Below, in pieces: positions 51,364 through 60,287 of a stretch of DNA of 64,000 nucleotides. The DNA comes from Roseateles_B sp051857535. Its GTDB lineage: Bacteria > Pseudomonadota > Gammaproteobacteria > Burkholderiales > Burkholderiaceae_C. The notes beneath the pieces were generated by a model that was not told where the DNA came from, made no database searches, and saw nothing but the letters and a program-made list of their open reading frames with translations. The DNA is taken from contig NZ_JBPZGY010000015.1 of the NCBI RefSeq assembly GCF_051857535.1, forward strand, positions 40,369-104,368, read 5' to 3'. Every line of letters begins with the position of its first letter. The stretch's first letter is position 1. The position numbers were made by a program, and so were the translations under genes.

Positions 51364-52911
51364 CCAGCCCGTCACCTGCGCATCGGCCGGGGCCGACAGC
51401 TTGTAGCGGGCCGTGAAGCGCTGCGTCTGCCTGGGCGCGAGGGTCTGGCGCCAGGCACGGATGCCGCGCTGCTCGCGCCAGTCGCCGGCCTGGGGCTCGG
51501 GACTGAGCTGGGCCTCGATGCGGATGTCCGCGTGCTGGCTCACCGGGCTGGCTTCCAGCACCAGCAGGGGCAGGGGCTTGTCGGCGCGGCTCTCCACCTC
51601 GTAGACCCGTTCCACCTGGCGCTCCTGGCGCTGGCTGATCAGGCCGGCGTTCGCCCCCTCCAGGCGCTCGGGCAGGCGGCGCACCCGCAGGCGGTCGTCA
51701 CGGCCGAAGACCCAGTCCACCTTTTGCTCGCCGCTGAAGAAGAGCTGCGATTCGCCGACCAGCAGGCCGTCCCGGTACAGCTGCAGCTTGCCGCGCGGCC
51801 AGCTGCCGGCGGGACGGGCCAGCTCGGCGATCAGGAAGGCGGCACTGTCGACCTGGGGCTGGACGCGGCTGTAGACCGTGGTGTCCACCGCCTCCTTGCC
51901 CAGCGAGAGCTGCAGCGGGCGCGCGCCGCTCAGCAGGCGTTGGCGGGTCGGGATGGCGTACTCGCTGGCGAACTCGCCAACGAAGACCTCGGGCCGGAAG
52001 TCGGTGCGCACGCGCGAGCCGGACACGGCCACGGACTCGGCCTTGGCCATGGGGGCTGGTGCCGCCATGGGCACAGGCCTGGTTTCATAGACGTGGTTGG
52101 GCTCCTGCTTGGGGCGGATGTCCAGCAGCCAGGGTGACAGATAGCCCGGGCCGCCCTGCGGCCGGCCCAGCTCGGTGCTCAGGCGCAGGCTCACATTGCT
52201 CCAGTCCTCACCCGTCTGCTGCGAGACCTCGGCCCGGCGCTCCAGGTTCAGTTGGCCCGTGGCCGTGTCCAGGCGCGCACGGTAGAGCGGCGTCCAGCCG
52301 GCCTGCTCGCTGCGGTAGCGCAGGCGCAGCTCGCCGCCCTGGAGGGTGTCCACGGGCACGCTCAGCACCTGGTACTGGCGCTGGTCGCCCTCCTGCTCGC
52401 GGGCCTGGGCCAGTTGGCGGTCCAGGGACTCCATGCGCTCCTTGTGCGCCTGCTGGCGCTGCAACTGGTCCAGGGTCTGGCGGCGCAGGGTCTCCAGGGT
52501 CTCCGAGAGCTTGGCGCCGGGCGGCAGCTCCTTGCCGGTCAGCTGCTTGAGGAAATTGAGCGAGACGGCCAGGGCCTCCGACTCCGCCTGCAGTTGCCTC
52601 GACTGCTGCTCCAGCTCGCGCACCTTGCTGCCGCGGTCGCATTCAGGCAGCAGCTCGGCGGGTTTGAGCTCCAGGCGGATCTCGCCCACGCCCATGTCCG
52701 GGGCGGGCAGCAGCTGGAGGGAGTCGGCGACCAGCTCGGGGCTGAGGCAGCTGAAGCGCGCCTCGCGGGCATTGGGCGCCAGGGTCAGGGCCCGCTCGAT
52801 GGTGGCGCCCTGGGGGTGCAGGGTGACTTGGCGCAGGGTGTCGGCCGCCTGGGCCTGCAGGGCCAGGCCGGCCAGGGTGAGGAGGGACAGCAGGGGTGTC
52901 GCTTGTGGCAT
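51358..52911 (-). CDS. DUF4139 domain protein (MuiA-like)
   Basis: 517 residues with a signal peptide (LLTLAGLALQAQA). An N-terminal domain (about 25-90) and a long coiled coil (about 95-190) precede the DUF4139 region (SEQAGWTPLYRARLD, GEDWSNVSLRLSTELGRP, ASEYAIPTRQ). Members are linked to mucoidy and cell-envelope traits, but the molecular function is unknown. Confidence 0.88.
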   Translation of the reverse strand: MPQATPLLSLLTLAGLALQAQAADTLRQVTLHPQGATIERALTLAPNAREARFSCLSPELVADSLQLLPAPDMGVGEIRLELKPAELLPECDRGSKVRELEQQSRQLQAESEALAVSLNFLKQLTGKELPPGAKLSETLETLRRQTLDQLQRQQAHKERMESLDRQLAQAREQEGDQRQYQVLSVPVDTLQGGELRLRYRSEQAGWTPLYRARLDTATGQLNLERRAEVSQQTGEDWSNVSLRLSTELGRPQGGPGYLSPWLLDIRPKQEPNHVYETRPVPMAAPAPMAKAESVAVSGSRVRTDFRPEVFVGEFASEYAIPTRQRLLSGARPLQLSLGKEAVDTTVYSRVQPQVDSAAFLIAELARPAGSWPRGKLQLYRDGLLVGESQLFFSGEQKVDWVFGRDDRLRVRRLPERLEGANAGLISQRQERQVERVYEVESRADKPLPLLVLEASPVSQHADIRIEAQLSPEPQAGDWREQRGIRAWRQTLAPRQTQRFTARYKLSAPADAQVTGWR

Positions 52912-53023
52912 GGCTGAGAGGCTTTCGATGGGGCCTTCAGCCTAACACCGCCGGCCCGCTGCCGGCCGCCGTGGAGAGGGCTCCCGGGACGCCGTGACAC
53001 CTGGCAATGGCACACTGCGGCCC

Positions 53024-53758
53024 ATGAGTCTTCCTCCGCAAGCCAATTCCACCCGCAAGGCCCTGGTGCTGTTCTCCGGCGGCCAGGACTCCACCGCCTG
53101 CCTGGCCTGGGCCCTGGAGCGCTACGCACAGGTCGAGACCCTGGGCTTCGACTACGGCCAGCGCCACCGCATCGAGCTGGACTGCCGCCAGACCGTGCGC
53201 CGCGAGCTCGCCGCCCAGTTCCCCGCCTGGGGCGCAAAGCTGGGCGAGGACCATGTGCTGGACCTCGCCCTGCTGGGCCAGATCTCCGACACCGCGCTGA
53301 CTGAATCCCGCGCCATCGAGATGCAGGCCAACGGCCTGCCCAACACCTTCGTGCCGGGGCGCAACCTGCTCTTCCTGAGCTTCGCTGCCACCCTGGCCTA
53401 CCGCCGTGGCGCCTCGGTGCTGGTGGGCGGCATGTGCGAAACGGACTACTCCGGCTACCCCGACTGCCGCGACAACACCCTCAAGGCCCTGCAGGTGGCC
53501 CTGAGCCTGGGCCTGGACCAGCCCATGACCATCGAGACGCCACTGATGTTCATCACCAAGGCCCAGACCTGGGCCCTGACCGAGCAACTGGGCGGCGCGG
53601 CCCTGAACGAGCTCGTGATCGAGCACACCCACACCTGCTACCTGGGCGAGCGCCAGCAGCGCCATGTCTGGGGCTACGGCTGCGGCAGCTGCCCGGCCTG
53701 CGAGCTGCGGGCCCAGGGTTACGAGGGCTATCGGGTCCAGGGGCGCGCTGGCGCATGA
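53024..53758 (+). CDS. queC: 7-cyano-7-deazaguanine synthase
   Basis: 244 residues. The ATP-pyrophosphatase loop is LFSGGQDSTACLAWAL; the zinc site has CYLGERQQRHVWGYGCGSCPAC (cysteines at both ends). It converts CDG to preQ0 in queuosine synthesis. folE, the shared first step of this pathway, lies 1 kb downstream on the other strand. Confidence 0.96.
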   Translation: MSLPPQANSTRKALVLFSGGQDSTACLAWALERYAQVETLGFDYGQRHRIELDCRQTVRRELAAQFPAWGAKLGEDHVLDLALLGQISDTALTESRAIEMQANGLPNTFVPGRNLLFLSFAATLAYRRGASVLVGGMCETDYSGYPDCRDNTLKALQVALSLGLDQPMTIETPLMFITKAQTWALTEQLGGAALNELVIEHTHTCYLGERQQRHVWGYGCGSCPACELRAQGYEGYRVQGRAGA

Positions 53759-54312
53759 TGTCCTGGATGAGCTCCTGGTCCTGGACCCCCTGGCTGCTGG
53801 CCGCCATGCTCTTCTTCTGGGGCGTGGGGGGCTACAACCGCATGATGCGTTTGCGCAATGCCATCGGCACGGCCTATGCCCAGCTGGACGGTCTGCTGGT
53901 GCAGCGGGCCCAGCTCTGCGCCCGCCTGTTGGAGCAATTGCGCCCCCTGCTGCAGAACGAGCAGGCCACCTTCGACGCGCTGGAGAACGCGCAGGGGGAG
54001 GCCCAGACCGCCGCCAATGCGGTGCGCGCCAGGCCCTATGCGGCCGACCCGGTGGCTGCCCTGGCCGTGGCCGCGGCGGTGCATGCGGCGGCGCTGACGC
54101 GGCTGATGTCCCTGGTCGAGCACCATGGCGCCCTGGCCGAACATCCGGAGGTCTTCGTCCTGGTGGACGAGCTGAAGATGGTGGAGCGCCAGCGCGCCTT
54201 CGCCCGCCAGCTTTTCAACCAGGCGGTGGGCGTCTACAACGAAGCAGTGCAGCAGTTCCCCACGCGGCTGCTGGCCAGCTTCTTCGGCTTTGGCGAGGCG
54301 CGCTCGCTGTGA
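53755..54312 (+). CDS. LemA family protein
   Basis: 185 residues. One N-terminal membrane helix (WTPWLLAAMLFFWGVGGYN) and then long helices (LRNAIGTAYAQLDGLLVQRAQL; LFNQAVGVYNEAVQQFPTRLLA) match LemA, whose members are about this size. The start overlaps the queC stop. Function unclear; often paired with membrane proteases, but none is adjacent. Confidence 0.88.
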   Translation: MMSWMSSWSWTPWLLAAMLFFWGVGGYNRMMRLRNAIGTAYAQLDGLLVQRAQLCARLLEQLRPLLQNEQATFDALENAQGEAQTAANAVRARPYAADPVAALAVAAAVHAAALTRLMSLVEHHGALAEHPEVFVLVDELKMVERQRAFARQLFNQAVGVYNEAVQQFPTRLLASFFGFGEARSL

Positions 54313-54329
54313 TCAGGCGGCGCGGCTGA

Positions 54330-54752
54330 TCAGCTGCACTCGATCACGCCCGAGCTCACCAGCTCCTGGAACAGGGCCATCAGGGCCTGGCCGCGCATGG
54401 CATAGGGATTCAGGCGAGTGGTCTCGCTGTACTTGAGGACCAGGGCGGGGTTGAGCCGGTGCAGGTTGACCTGGCCCATGCTCCAGCCGGCGAAGCGGCG
54501 CTCGTCGATCTCTTCATAGCTCAGCAGGATGACGTCGTGGTGGCGCGGGTCCTGCACGATGGCCTTGTAGCGCGCGTTGACGGCATCGCGGGCGCCCTCC
54601 AGCACCTGGATGAAGACGCCGTCGCTGAGGCACAGCAGGCCGGTGATGCCCTCGGGCGGGTTGTGCTCGCGGGACTGCTTGAGGATGGCGGCCAGCTGGG
54701 CCTCCTTGGTGCCTTCGGCGGCACGGCTGGCGTAGAGAAGACGGACGAGCAT
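54330..54752 (-). CDS. Standalone BLUF blue-light photoreceptor
   Basis: 140 residues. All BLUF key residues are visible: Y7 (RLLYASRA), N31 (EHNPPEGITG), Q49 (VFIQVLEG), W90 and M92 (FAGWSMG). FAD-based light sensing is thus expected. No output domain; it probably works with a partner protein. It lies 20 bases from the stop of folE, on the same strand. Confidence 0.93.
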   Translation of the reverse strand: MLVRLLYASRAAEGTKEAQLAAILKQSREHNPPEGITGLLCLSDGVFIQVLEGARDAVNARYKAIVQDPRHHDVILLSYEEIDERRFAGWSMGQVNLHRLNPALVLKYSETTRLNPYAMRGQALMALFQELVSSGVIECS

Positions 54753-54772
54753 GGCTGGCTCCTGGGGTGGGA

Positions 54773-55498
54773 TTACTTCTTGCTGAGCAGGGAGAGGAAC
54801 TCGCGGCGCAGATTGGGGTCCTTGAGGAAGGCGCCGCGCATCACGCTGTTGGTCATCATGGACTCGCTGTCCTTGACGCCGCGCCAGTGCATGCAGAAAT
54901 GGTCGGCCTCCATCACGATGCCCAGGCCGTCCGGCTGCACACGCTCCTGCAGCTCGTTGGCCAGCATGGTCACGGCCTCTTCCTGGATCTGGGGACGGCT
55001 CATGATCCAGTCGGTGAGCCGCGCGTACTTGGACAGGCCGATCAGGTTGGAATGCTCATTGGGCAGCAGGCCGATCCACACCCGGCCGACGATGGGGCAC
55101 AGGTGGTGCGAGCAGGCCGAGCGCACGGTGATGGGGCCCACGATCATCAGCTCGTTGAGCCGTGTGATGTTGGGGAACTCGGTGACGTCCGGGGCCTGCA
55201 CGTAGCGGCCCTTGAAGACCTCGCGCACGAACATCTTGGCGACGCGCTTGGCGGTCTCCTGGGTGTTGTGGTCGCTGTCGGTGTCGATCACCAGGGCGCG
55301 CAGCACGCCTTGCAGCTGCTGCTGGACCTCGGCCTGGATCTCGTCGAGCTCACCGGCCTCGATGAAGTCGGCGATGTTGTCATTGGCGTGGTGACGGCAG
55401 TCGGCGGCGAGCAGCCGGTAGCGCACGCGCTCTGAGGCGGGCAGGGCGGCCAGCTCGTCGGCGCTGAGGGCGGGGAGGGGGGCGGTCTTGCCAGGCAT
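54773..55498 (-). CDS. folE: GTP cyclohydrolase I
   Basis: 241 residues. Zinc ligands in SACSHHLCPI and HFCMHWRGVKD, and LIGLSKYARL and ITRLNELMIVGPI are typical of type IA enzymes. It makes 7,8-dihydroneopterin triphosphate for folate and, with QueD/E/C, queuosine. It is transcribed ahead of the BLUF gene, a possible light link that is only positional. Confidence 0.97.
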   Translation of the reverse strand: MPGKTAPLPALSADELAALPASERVRYRLLAADCRHHANDNIADFIEAGELDEIQAEVQQQLQGVLRALVIDTDSDHNTQETAKRVAKMFVREVFKGRYVQAPDVTEFPNITRLNELMIVGPITVRSACSHHLCPIVGRVWIGLLPNEHSNLIGLSKYARLTDWIMSRPQIQEEAVTMLANELQERVQPDGLGIVMEADHFCMHWRGVKDSESMMTNSVMRGAFLKDPNLRREFLSLLSKK

Positions 55499-55657
55499 GG
55501 GGGCCTCTCGGTTCTTCTATGGCGCGGATTGTGGCCCTTTTGAATGAATCGGGCGTGTGAGGTGCGCACTTGGCCCCAGACCTTGACCGGACAAGCGCCC
55601 GCCGCCTGCTTCACGCCCGCCTAAGCCTGGCCCGAGGCCCGCACTTACACTGCCCCT

Positions 55658-57052
55658 GTGTCAGAAACCTCCTCTCCCTCCGCTGCCGGCATCCCCCTGC
55701 AGCGTCTCCTGCTGCAGGCCGCGGACGCCGTCCAGGCCGTGCGCCAGGGGCGTTCGCTCACCGATGTGCTGGCCCGCTGCCCGCGCGAGCTGCGTCCAGG
55801 CACCCAGGCCCTGAGTTTCCAGGTACTGCGCCAGCTCGGCGCTGCCCAGGCCCTGCGCCGCCAGCTGGCGCCCAAGGCGCCGCCGCCCAAGGTCGAGAAC
55901 CTGCTGCTGTGCGCCCTGGCCCTGCTGTGGCCGTCGGACGACCCGCCCTATGCCGCCCACACCGTGGTCGACCAGGCCGTGCGCGCCATGCGCCAGCGCG
56001 CTGCCCCCAGCGCGGGCTTCGTCAACGCCGTGCTGCGCCGCTTCCTGCGCGAGCGCGAGGCCCTGGTGCAGGGCCTGCAGCGCGATCCGGTGGCGCACCA
56101 CAACCATCCACAGTGGTGGATAGACCGCGTCCGCCAGGACTGGCCCCAGCACTGGCAGGGCATCCTCGCTGCCAACAACAGCCGACCGCCCATGACCCTG
56201 CGCGCCAACGCCCGCCAGGGCAGTGCCGCGGCCTACCAGGCGCGGCTGGCGGAGCAGGGCATGGCCTCGCGCCTGCTGGGCGACCGCCTGCCGCAGGCTC
56301 TGCTGCTGGACCGTCCCCAGCCTGTGGCGGCCCTCCCGGGCTTCGAGCATGGGGCTGTCTCGGTGCAGGATGCCGCCGCCCAGATCGCCGCCCCGCTGAC
56401 CGTGGCCGCGCTGCAGGCGCGCACACCGCAGGGGCAAGACCTGGCCCTGCCGGCCCTGCCGCCCGGCGCCCGGGTGCTGGACGCCTGCTCCGCGCCCGGG
56501 GGCAAGACCGCGCACCTGCTGGAGCTCCAGGCCCTGGACCTCCTGGCCCTGGATGCCGACCCCGAGCGCCTCGCCCGCGTGGAAGGCAACCTGCGCCGCC
56601 TGCAGTTGCAGGCCCAGGTCCGCGCCGTGGACGCCCGCCAGACCGCGCAGTGGTGGGACGGCCGCTCCTTCGACGCCATCCTGCTGGACGCCCCCTGCAG
56701 CGCCTCCGGCATCGTGCGCCGCCATCCGGACGTGCGCTGGCTGCGTCGCCCCGAGGACATCGCTCAACTGGCCCGCATCCAGGCCGAGCTGCTGGATGCC
56801 CTGTGGCCCCTGCTCAAGCCGGGCGGGCGCATGGTCTACGCCACCTGCTCGCTCTTCAAGGCCGAGGGCCAGGACCAGGTCGACGCGTTTTTGCAACGCC
56901 AGCCCGATGCCGGGGCCGTGGAGTGCGCAGGGCTCACGGGTCATCTGCTGCCCGTGCCTGACAATGGCGCCCAAGACGCGGCCGGGCAGGCTGTTCCGCT
57001 GGACGGCTTCTTCTATGCCCTGCTCCTGAAATCGCCTGCTTCCACCCGCTGA
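55658..57052 (+). CDS. rsmB: 16S rRNA (cytosine 967-C5)-methyltransferase
   Basis: 464 residues from a GTG start at 55658. The N-terminal NusB-like domain (about 10-140) is followed by the methyltransferase: SAM motif LDACSAPGGKTAHLLEL, catalytic cysteines in LDAPCSASGIVRRHP and YATCSLFKAEGQ. First gene of the rsmB-DUF4390-ntrY-ntrX set common in Burkholderiales. Confidence 0.95.
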   Translation: MSETSSPSAAGIPLQRLLLQAADAVQAVRQGRSLTDVLARCPRELRPGTQALSFQVLRQLGAAQALRRQLAPKAPPPKVENLLLCALALLWPSDDPPYAAHTVVDQAVRAMRQRAAPSAGFVNAVLRRFLREREALVQGLQRDPVAHHNHPQWWIDRVRQDWPQHWQGILAANNSRPPMTLRANARQGSAAAYQARLAEQGMASRLLGDRLPQALLLDRPQPVAALPGFEHGAVSVQDAAAQIAAPLTVAALQARTPQGQDLALPALPPGARVLDACSAPGGKTAHLLELQALDLLALDADPERLARVEGNLRRLQLQAQVRAVDARQTAQWWDGRSFDAILLDAPCSASGIVRRHPDVRWLRRPEDIAQLARIQAELLDALWPLLKPGGRMVYATCSLFKAEGQDQVDAFLQRQPDAGAVECAGLTGHLLPVPDNGAQDAAGQAVPLDGFFYALLLKSPASTR

Positions 57053-57723
57053 TGGTTCTCGCCCCCCTGGCGCCCGAGGCGCCATGTCTGCTGCGCTGTG
57101 CCTGGTCTGCCAAGGGCCTGGGCCGCGCCGTGGCCTGGGGGCAGCGGGGCCTGCGGTGGGTGGTGGGGCTGCTGTTGACGCTGGCCCTGCTGATGGGAGC
57201 GGTGTCGACAGCTCGGGCGGAGGGCATTCACCTCACCGACCTGCGCACCGAGCGCACGGACGAGGGCCTGCTGCTGAGCTTCAGCGCCCGCTTCGAGCTG
57301 ACCAAGCCGGTCGAGGAGGCCCTGCTGAAGGGCCTGCCCGTCTACTTCCAGGCCGAAGTCAACGTCATGCGCGGCCGCTGGTACTGGCGCGACGCCCGGG
57401 CGGCCCGGGCGGCCCGCAGCTGGCGTCTGGTCTGGCAGCCCCTGACCCGCCAGTACCGGGTGACCACCGAAGGCCTGCACCAGAACTTCGACAGCCTGCC
57501 CGAGGCCCTGGCCTTCATGCGGGGCGTCTCCGGCTGGCGCATCGCCGAGCCGCGCGACATCGACGAAGACGGCAAGTACTACCTCGAGTTCAGCTACAAG
57601 CTGGACACCTCCCAGCTGCCCCGCCCCATGCAGATCGGCCTGGGCGCACCCCAGGGCTGGGGTTTGAGCGTGGAGCACAAGCTCAATCTCGCGCCTGACT
57701 TCAGCGCCCGGCTGCAGCCATGA
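57052..57723 (+). CDS. DUF4390 domain protein
   Basis: 223 residues; ATG overlaps the rsmB stop. One membrane helix (about 38-58) then a periplasmic domain (ELTKPVEEALLKGLPVYFQAEV, YWRDARAAR, PEALAFMRGVSGWRI) characteristic of DUF4390, always beside ntrYX-type kinases in this group. Its stop originally would have overlapped ntrY; see the repeat array. Confidence 0.9.
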   Translation: MVLAPLAPEAPCLLRCAWSAKGLGRAVAWGQRGLRWVVGLLLTLALLMGAVSTARAEGIHLTDLRTERTDEGLLLSFSARFELTKPVEEALLKGLPVYFQAEVNVMRGRWYWRDARAARAARSWRLVWQPLTRQYRVTTEGLHQNFDSLPEALAFMRGVSGWRIAEPRDIDEDGKYYLEFSYKLDTSQLPRPMQIGLGAPQGWGLSVEHKLNLAPDFSARLQP

Positions 57724-58022
57724 GCGCCGCACGGCCGCCCGAAGGCGTTCATTCCCGCCTGGCGGGACAGCACGCAGTGCGAAGGGTGCCCCAAGTGCGC
57801 GCCGCACGGCCGCCCGAAGGCGCTCATTCCCGCCTGGCGGGACAGCACGCAGTGCGAAGGGTGCCCCAAGTGCGCGCCGCACGGCCGCCCGAAGGCGTTC
57901 ATTCCCGCCTGGCGGGACAGCACGCAGTGCGAAGGGTGCCCCAAGTGCGCGCCGCACGGCCGCCCGAAGGCGTTCATTCCCGCCTGGCGGGACAGCACGC
58001 AGTGCGAAGGGTGCCCCAATGA
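57720..58022 (+). repeat. Four 75-bp tandem repeats forming an in-frame ORF between DUF4390 and ntrY
   Basis: Units start at 57724, 57799, 57874 and 57949, each 75 bp and nearly identical (one T/C difference in unit 2). Each carries the perfect palindrome tcccgcc-t-ggcggga and a second small hairpin gcac-gca-gtgc. Because 75 is divisible by three, they form a 100-codon frame from the ATG at 57720 (overlapping the DUF4390 stop, ATGA) to a stop overlapping the ntrY start (ATGA). ATGAGC occurs at both ends (57720 and 58019), as if the array had been inserted at a single overlap. The encoded peptide (SRLAGQHAVRRVPQ repeats) is unlikely to be a real protein but could keep ribosomes moving. Confidence 0.9.
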
Positions 58023-60274
58023 GCCGCGTGAGACGCTGGGCCTGGCTGGTCTCGCTGCTGGCCGTTGCCGGGGCGAGCGGCTTGCTGGCCTTTCTGCTGT
58101 CCATCGGCGCGACCGCCGAGCGCGGCTTCTTCGAGCGGCACTACGAGTGGCTTCTGGGGCTGAACATCGGCGTGGCCGGCGTGCTGGCCACCGTCATCAT
58201 CAGCGCCGGCGTGCGCCTGGTGCTGCGGGTGCGCCGCGGCAAGTTCGGCAGCCGCCTGTTGCTCAAGCTGGCCGGCATCTTCGCCCTGGTGGGCGTGGTG
58301 CCTGGTGTGCTGATCTACACCGTGTCCTACCAGTTCGTGAACCGCTCCATCGAGAGCTGGTTCGACGTGCGCCTGGCCAGCGCGCTGGAGTCCGGCCTCA
58401 AGCTGGGCCAGGGCACGCTGGACGGCCTGGTCAACGAGCTGGGCAGCAAGACCCGCAGCGCCGCCGAGCGCTTGGGCGAGCAGGGCGGCACGCCCATGAC
58501 CCTGGCCCTGGAGCGCTTGCGGGACCAGCTCTCAGCCCGCTCGGTGAGCCTGCTGGGCGCCAACGGCCAGCCCCTGGTCGTGGTGGGGGGCGCCGAGAAC
58601 CCCGCGCTGACCCTCAGCCGCACCAGCAGCAACCTGCTGCGCGATGCCCGGCGCCAGGGCGTGATCAGCAAGATCGAAGGCCTGGAGGACGAGGCCAAGG
58701 CGCTGGAGGGCCAGGCCCGCATCCGCGCCCTGGCCCTGGTGCCCAGCAATGACTTCAGCCTGGGCGCCAGCGATCGCTACCTGATGGTGGTGCAGGGCCT
58801 GCCCGGCTCGGTGCTGGCCAATGCCCTGGCCGTGCAGAACGCCAACGTCGAGTACCAGCAGCGCTCTCTGGAGCGCGATGGCATGCGCCGCATCTACCTC
58901 GGCACCCTGACCCTGGTGCTGATCCTGGCCGTGTTCGCGGCCCTGCTGCTGGCTGTGACACTGGGCGACCAACTCGCCCAGCCTCTGCTGCTGCTGGCCG
59001 ACGGCATGCGCCAGGTGGCCCAGGGCGACCTCACCGCCAAGCCCACCATCGCCTCGCGCGACGAGCTGGGCGGCCTGACCCGCAGCTTTGCCGACATGAC
59101 ACAGCAGCTGGCCGATGCCCGCCACATGGTCGAGCAGAGCGTGACCCAGCTGGAGAGTGCCCGCACCCATCTGCAGACCATCCTGGACAACCTCACCGCC
59201 GGCGTGATCGGCTTCGACGCCCGCGGCGGCATGGACACCATCAACCCTGGCGCCACCCGCATCCTGCGCCTGCCGCTGTCGGCCTACCAGGGCCAGCGCA
59301 TGGAGGCCGTGCCCGAGCTGCAGGACTTCGCGGCGGAGGTGGCCCAGCGCTTCGCCAGCAGCGTGGACAACGACGGCACCTGGCAGGACAGCTTCGAGCT
59401 CAAGCTGCCCGGCAATGCGGAGGCGTTGAACTTGCTGGTGCGCGGCGCCAGCCTGCCCGAGGGCGAGCGCCTGATCGTGTTCGACGACATCTCCGAGGTG
59501 GTGTCGGCCCAGCGCTCGGCCGCCTGGAGCGAGGTGGCGCGGCGCCTGGCCCACGAGATCAAGAACCCGCTGACGCCCATCCAGCTCTCTGCCGAGCGCC
59601 TGCAGCACAAGCTCGAGGCCAAGCTGGAAGGTCCGGACCAGGCCATGCTGGTGCGTTCGGTGGGCACCATCGTCAACCAGGTGCAGGCCATGAAGCAGCT
59701 GGTCAACGAGTTCCGCGACTACGCCCGCCTGCCCGCCGCCCAGCTCAAGCCCCTGGACCTCAACGCCCTGGTTGGCGAGGTGCTGCTGCTCTACGTCTCG
59801 GCGCAGGAGGCCGGCCGCCTGCATGCCGAGCTGAGCCCCGAACTCCCCCTGATCGTGGGGGATGCCACCCAGCTGCGCCAGGTCATCCACAACCTCGTGC
59901 AGAACGCGCTGGACGCGGTTGCTGACCGAGAGCAAGGGCATGTTCGGGTACGCACGCTCAAATCCGTCGGCGACACTGGCGAGCTGCGTGGCTTGCGCCT
60001 CGTGATCTCGGACAACGGTCCCGGCTTTGCGGAGAAGGTGCTCAAGAGAGCCTTCGAACCCTACGTGACCACCAAGTCCAAGGGCACGGGCCTGGGACTT
60101 GCCGTGGTCAAGAAGATCGCCGATGAGCATGGGGCGCGTATCCGCCTCAGCAATCTGCATCCTGACGGCGACGAGTCCTTGCCGCCGAACGGCGCCCAAG
60201 TTTCGTTATCATTTTCAAAACTCGCGACTGCACCGAGCCCGGCCGAGCCGAGCGAAGCTCCCGGGGCCGCGTGA
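58019..60274 (+). CDS. ntrY: NtrY-type sensor histidine kinase
   Basis: 751 residues. Three or more N-terminal membrane helices (10-110), a periplasmic or extracytoplasmic loop, HAMP (GDQLAQPLLLLADGMRQVAQGD), PAS (LQTILDNLTAGVIGFDARGG), and kinase: phospho-acceptor H in RRLAHEIKNPLTPIQLSAERL, ATP site NLVQNALDAVAD, SDNGPGF and GTGLGLAVVK. It senses nitrogen or redox state and signals to NtrX next to it. Confidence 0.94.
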   Translation: MSRVRRWAWLVSLLAVAGASGLLAFLLSIGATAERGFFERHYEWLLGLNIGVAGVLATVIISAGVRLVLRVRRGKFGSRLLLKLAGIFALVGVVPGVLIYTVSYQFVNRSIESWFDVRLASALESGLKLGQGTLDGLVNELGSKTRSAAERLGEQGGTPMTLALERLRDQLSARSVSLLGANGQPLVVVGGAENPALTLSRTSSNLLRDARRQGVISKIEGLEDEAKALEGQARIRALALVPSNDFSLGASDRYLMVVQGLPGSVLANALAVQNANVEYQQRSLERDGMRRIYLGTLTLVLILAVFAALLLAVTLGDQLAQPLLLLADGMRQVAQGDLTAKPTIASRDELGGLTRSFADMTQQLADARHMVEQSVTQLESARTHLQTILDNLTAGVIGFDARGGMDTINPGATRILRLPLSAYQGQRMEAVPELQDFAAEVAQRFASSVDNDGTWQDSFELKLPGNAEALNLLVRGASLPEGERLIVFDDISEVVSAQRSAAWSEVARRLAHEIKNPLTPIQLSAERLQHKLEAKLEGPDQAMLVRSVGTIVNQVQAMKQLVNEFRDYARLPAAQLKPLDLNALVGEVLLLYVSAQEAGRLHAELSPELPLIVGDATQLRQVIHNLVQNALDAVADREQGHVRVRTLKSVGDTGELRGLRLVISDNGPGFAEKVLKRAFEPYVTTKSKGTGLGLAVVKKIADEHGARIRLSNLHPDGDESLPPNGAQVSLSFSKLATAPSPAEPSEAPGAA

Positions 60275-60287
60275 ACAGTAGGCATAC

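Noticed and set aside
57724..58018. CRISPR array
   Set aside because: Units are contiguous 75-bp near-identical tandem repeats without variable spacers, and no cas genes are near.
57013..58104. Minus-strand 363-aa frame with repeats (ALRAVPPGGNERLRAAVR)
   Set aside because: Its repeats are just the reverse reading of the 75-bp tandem array; no start context or family support.
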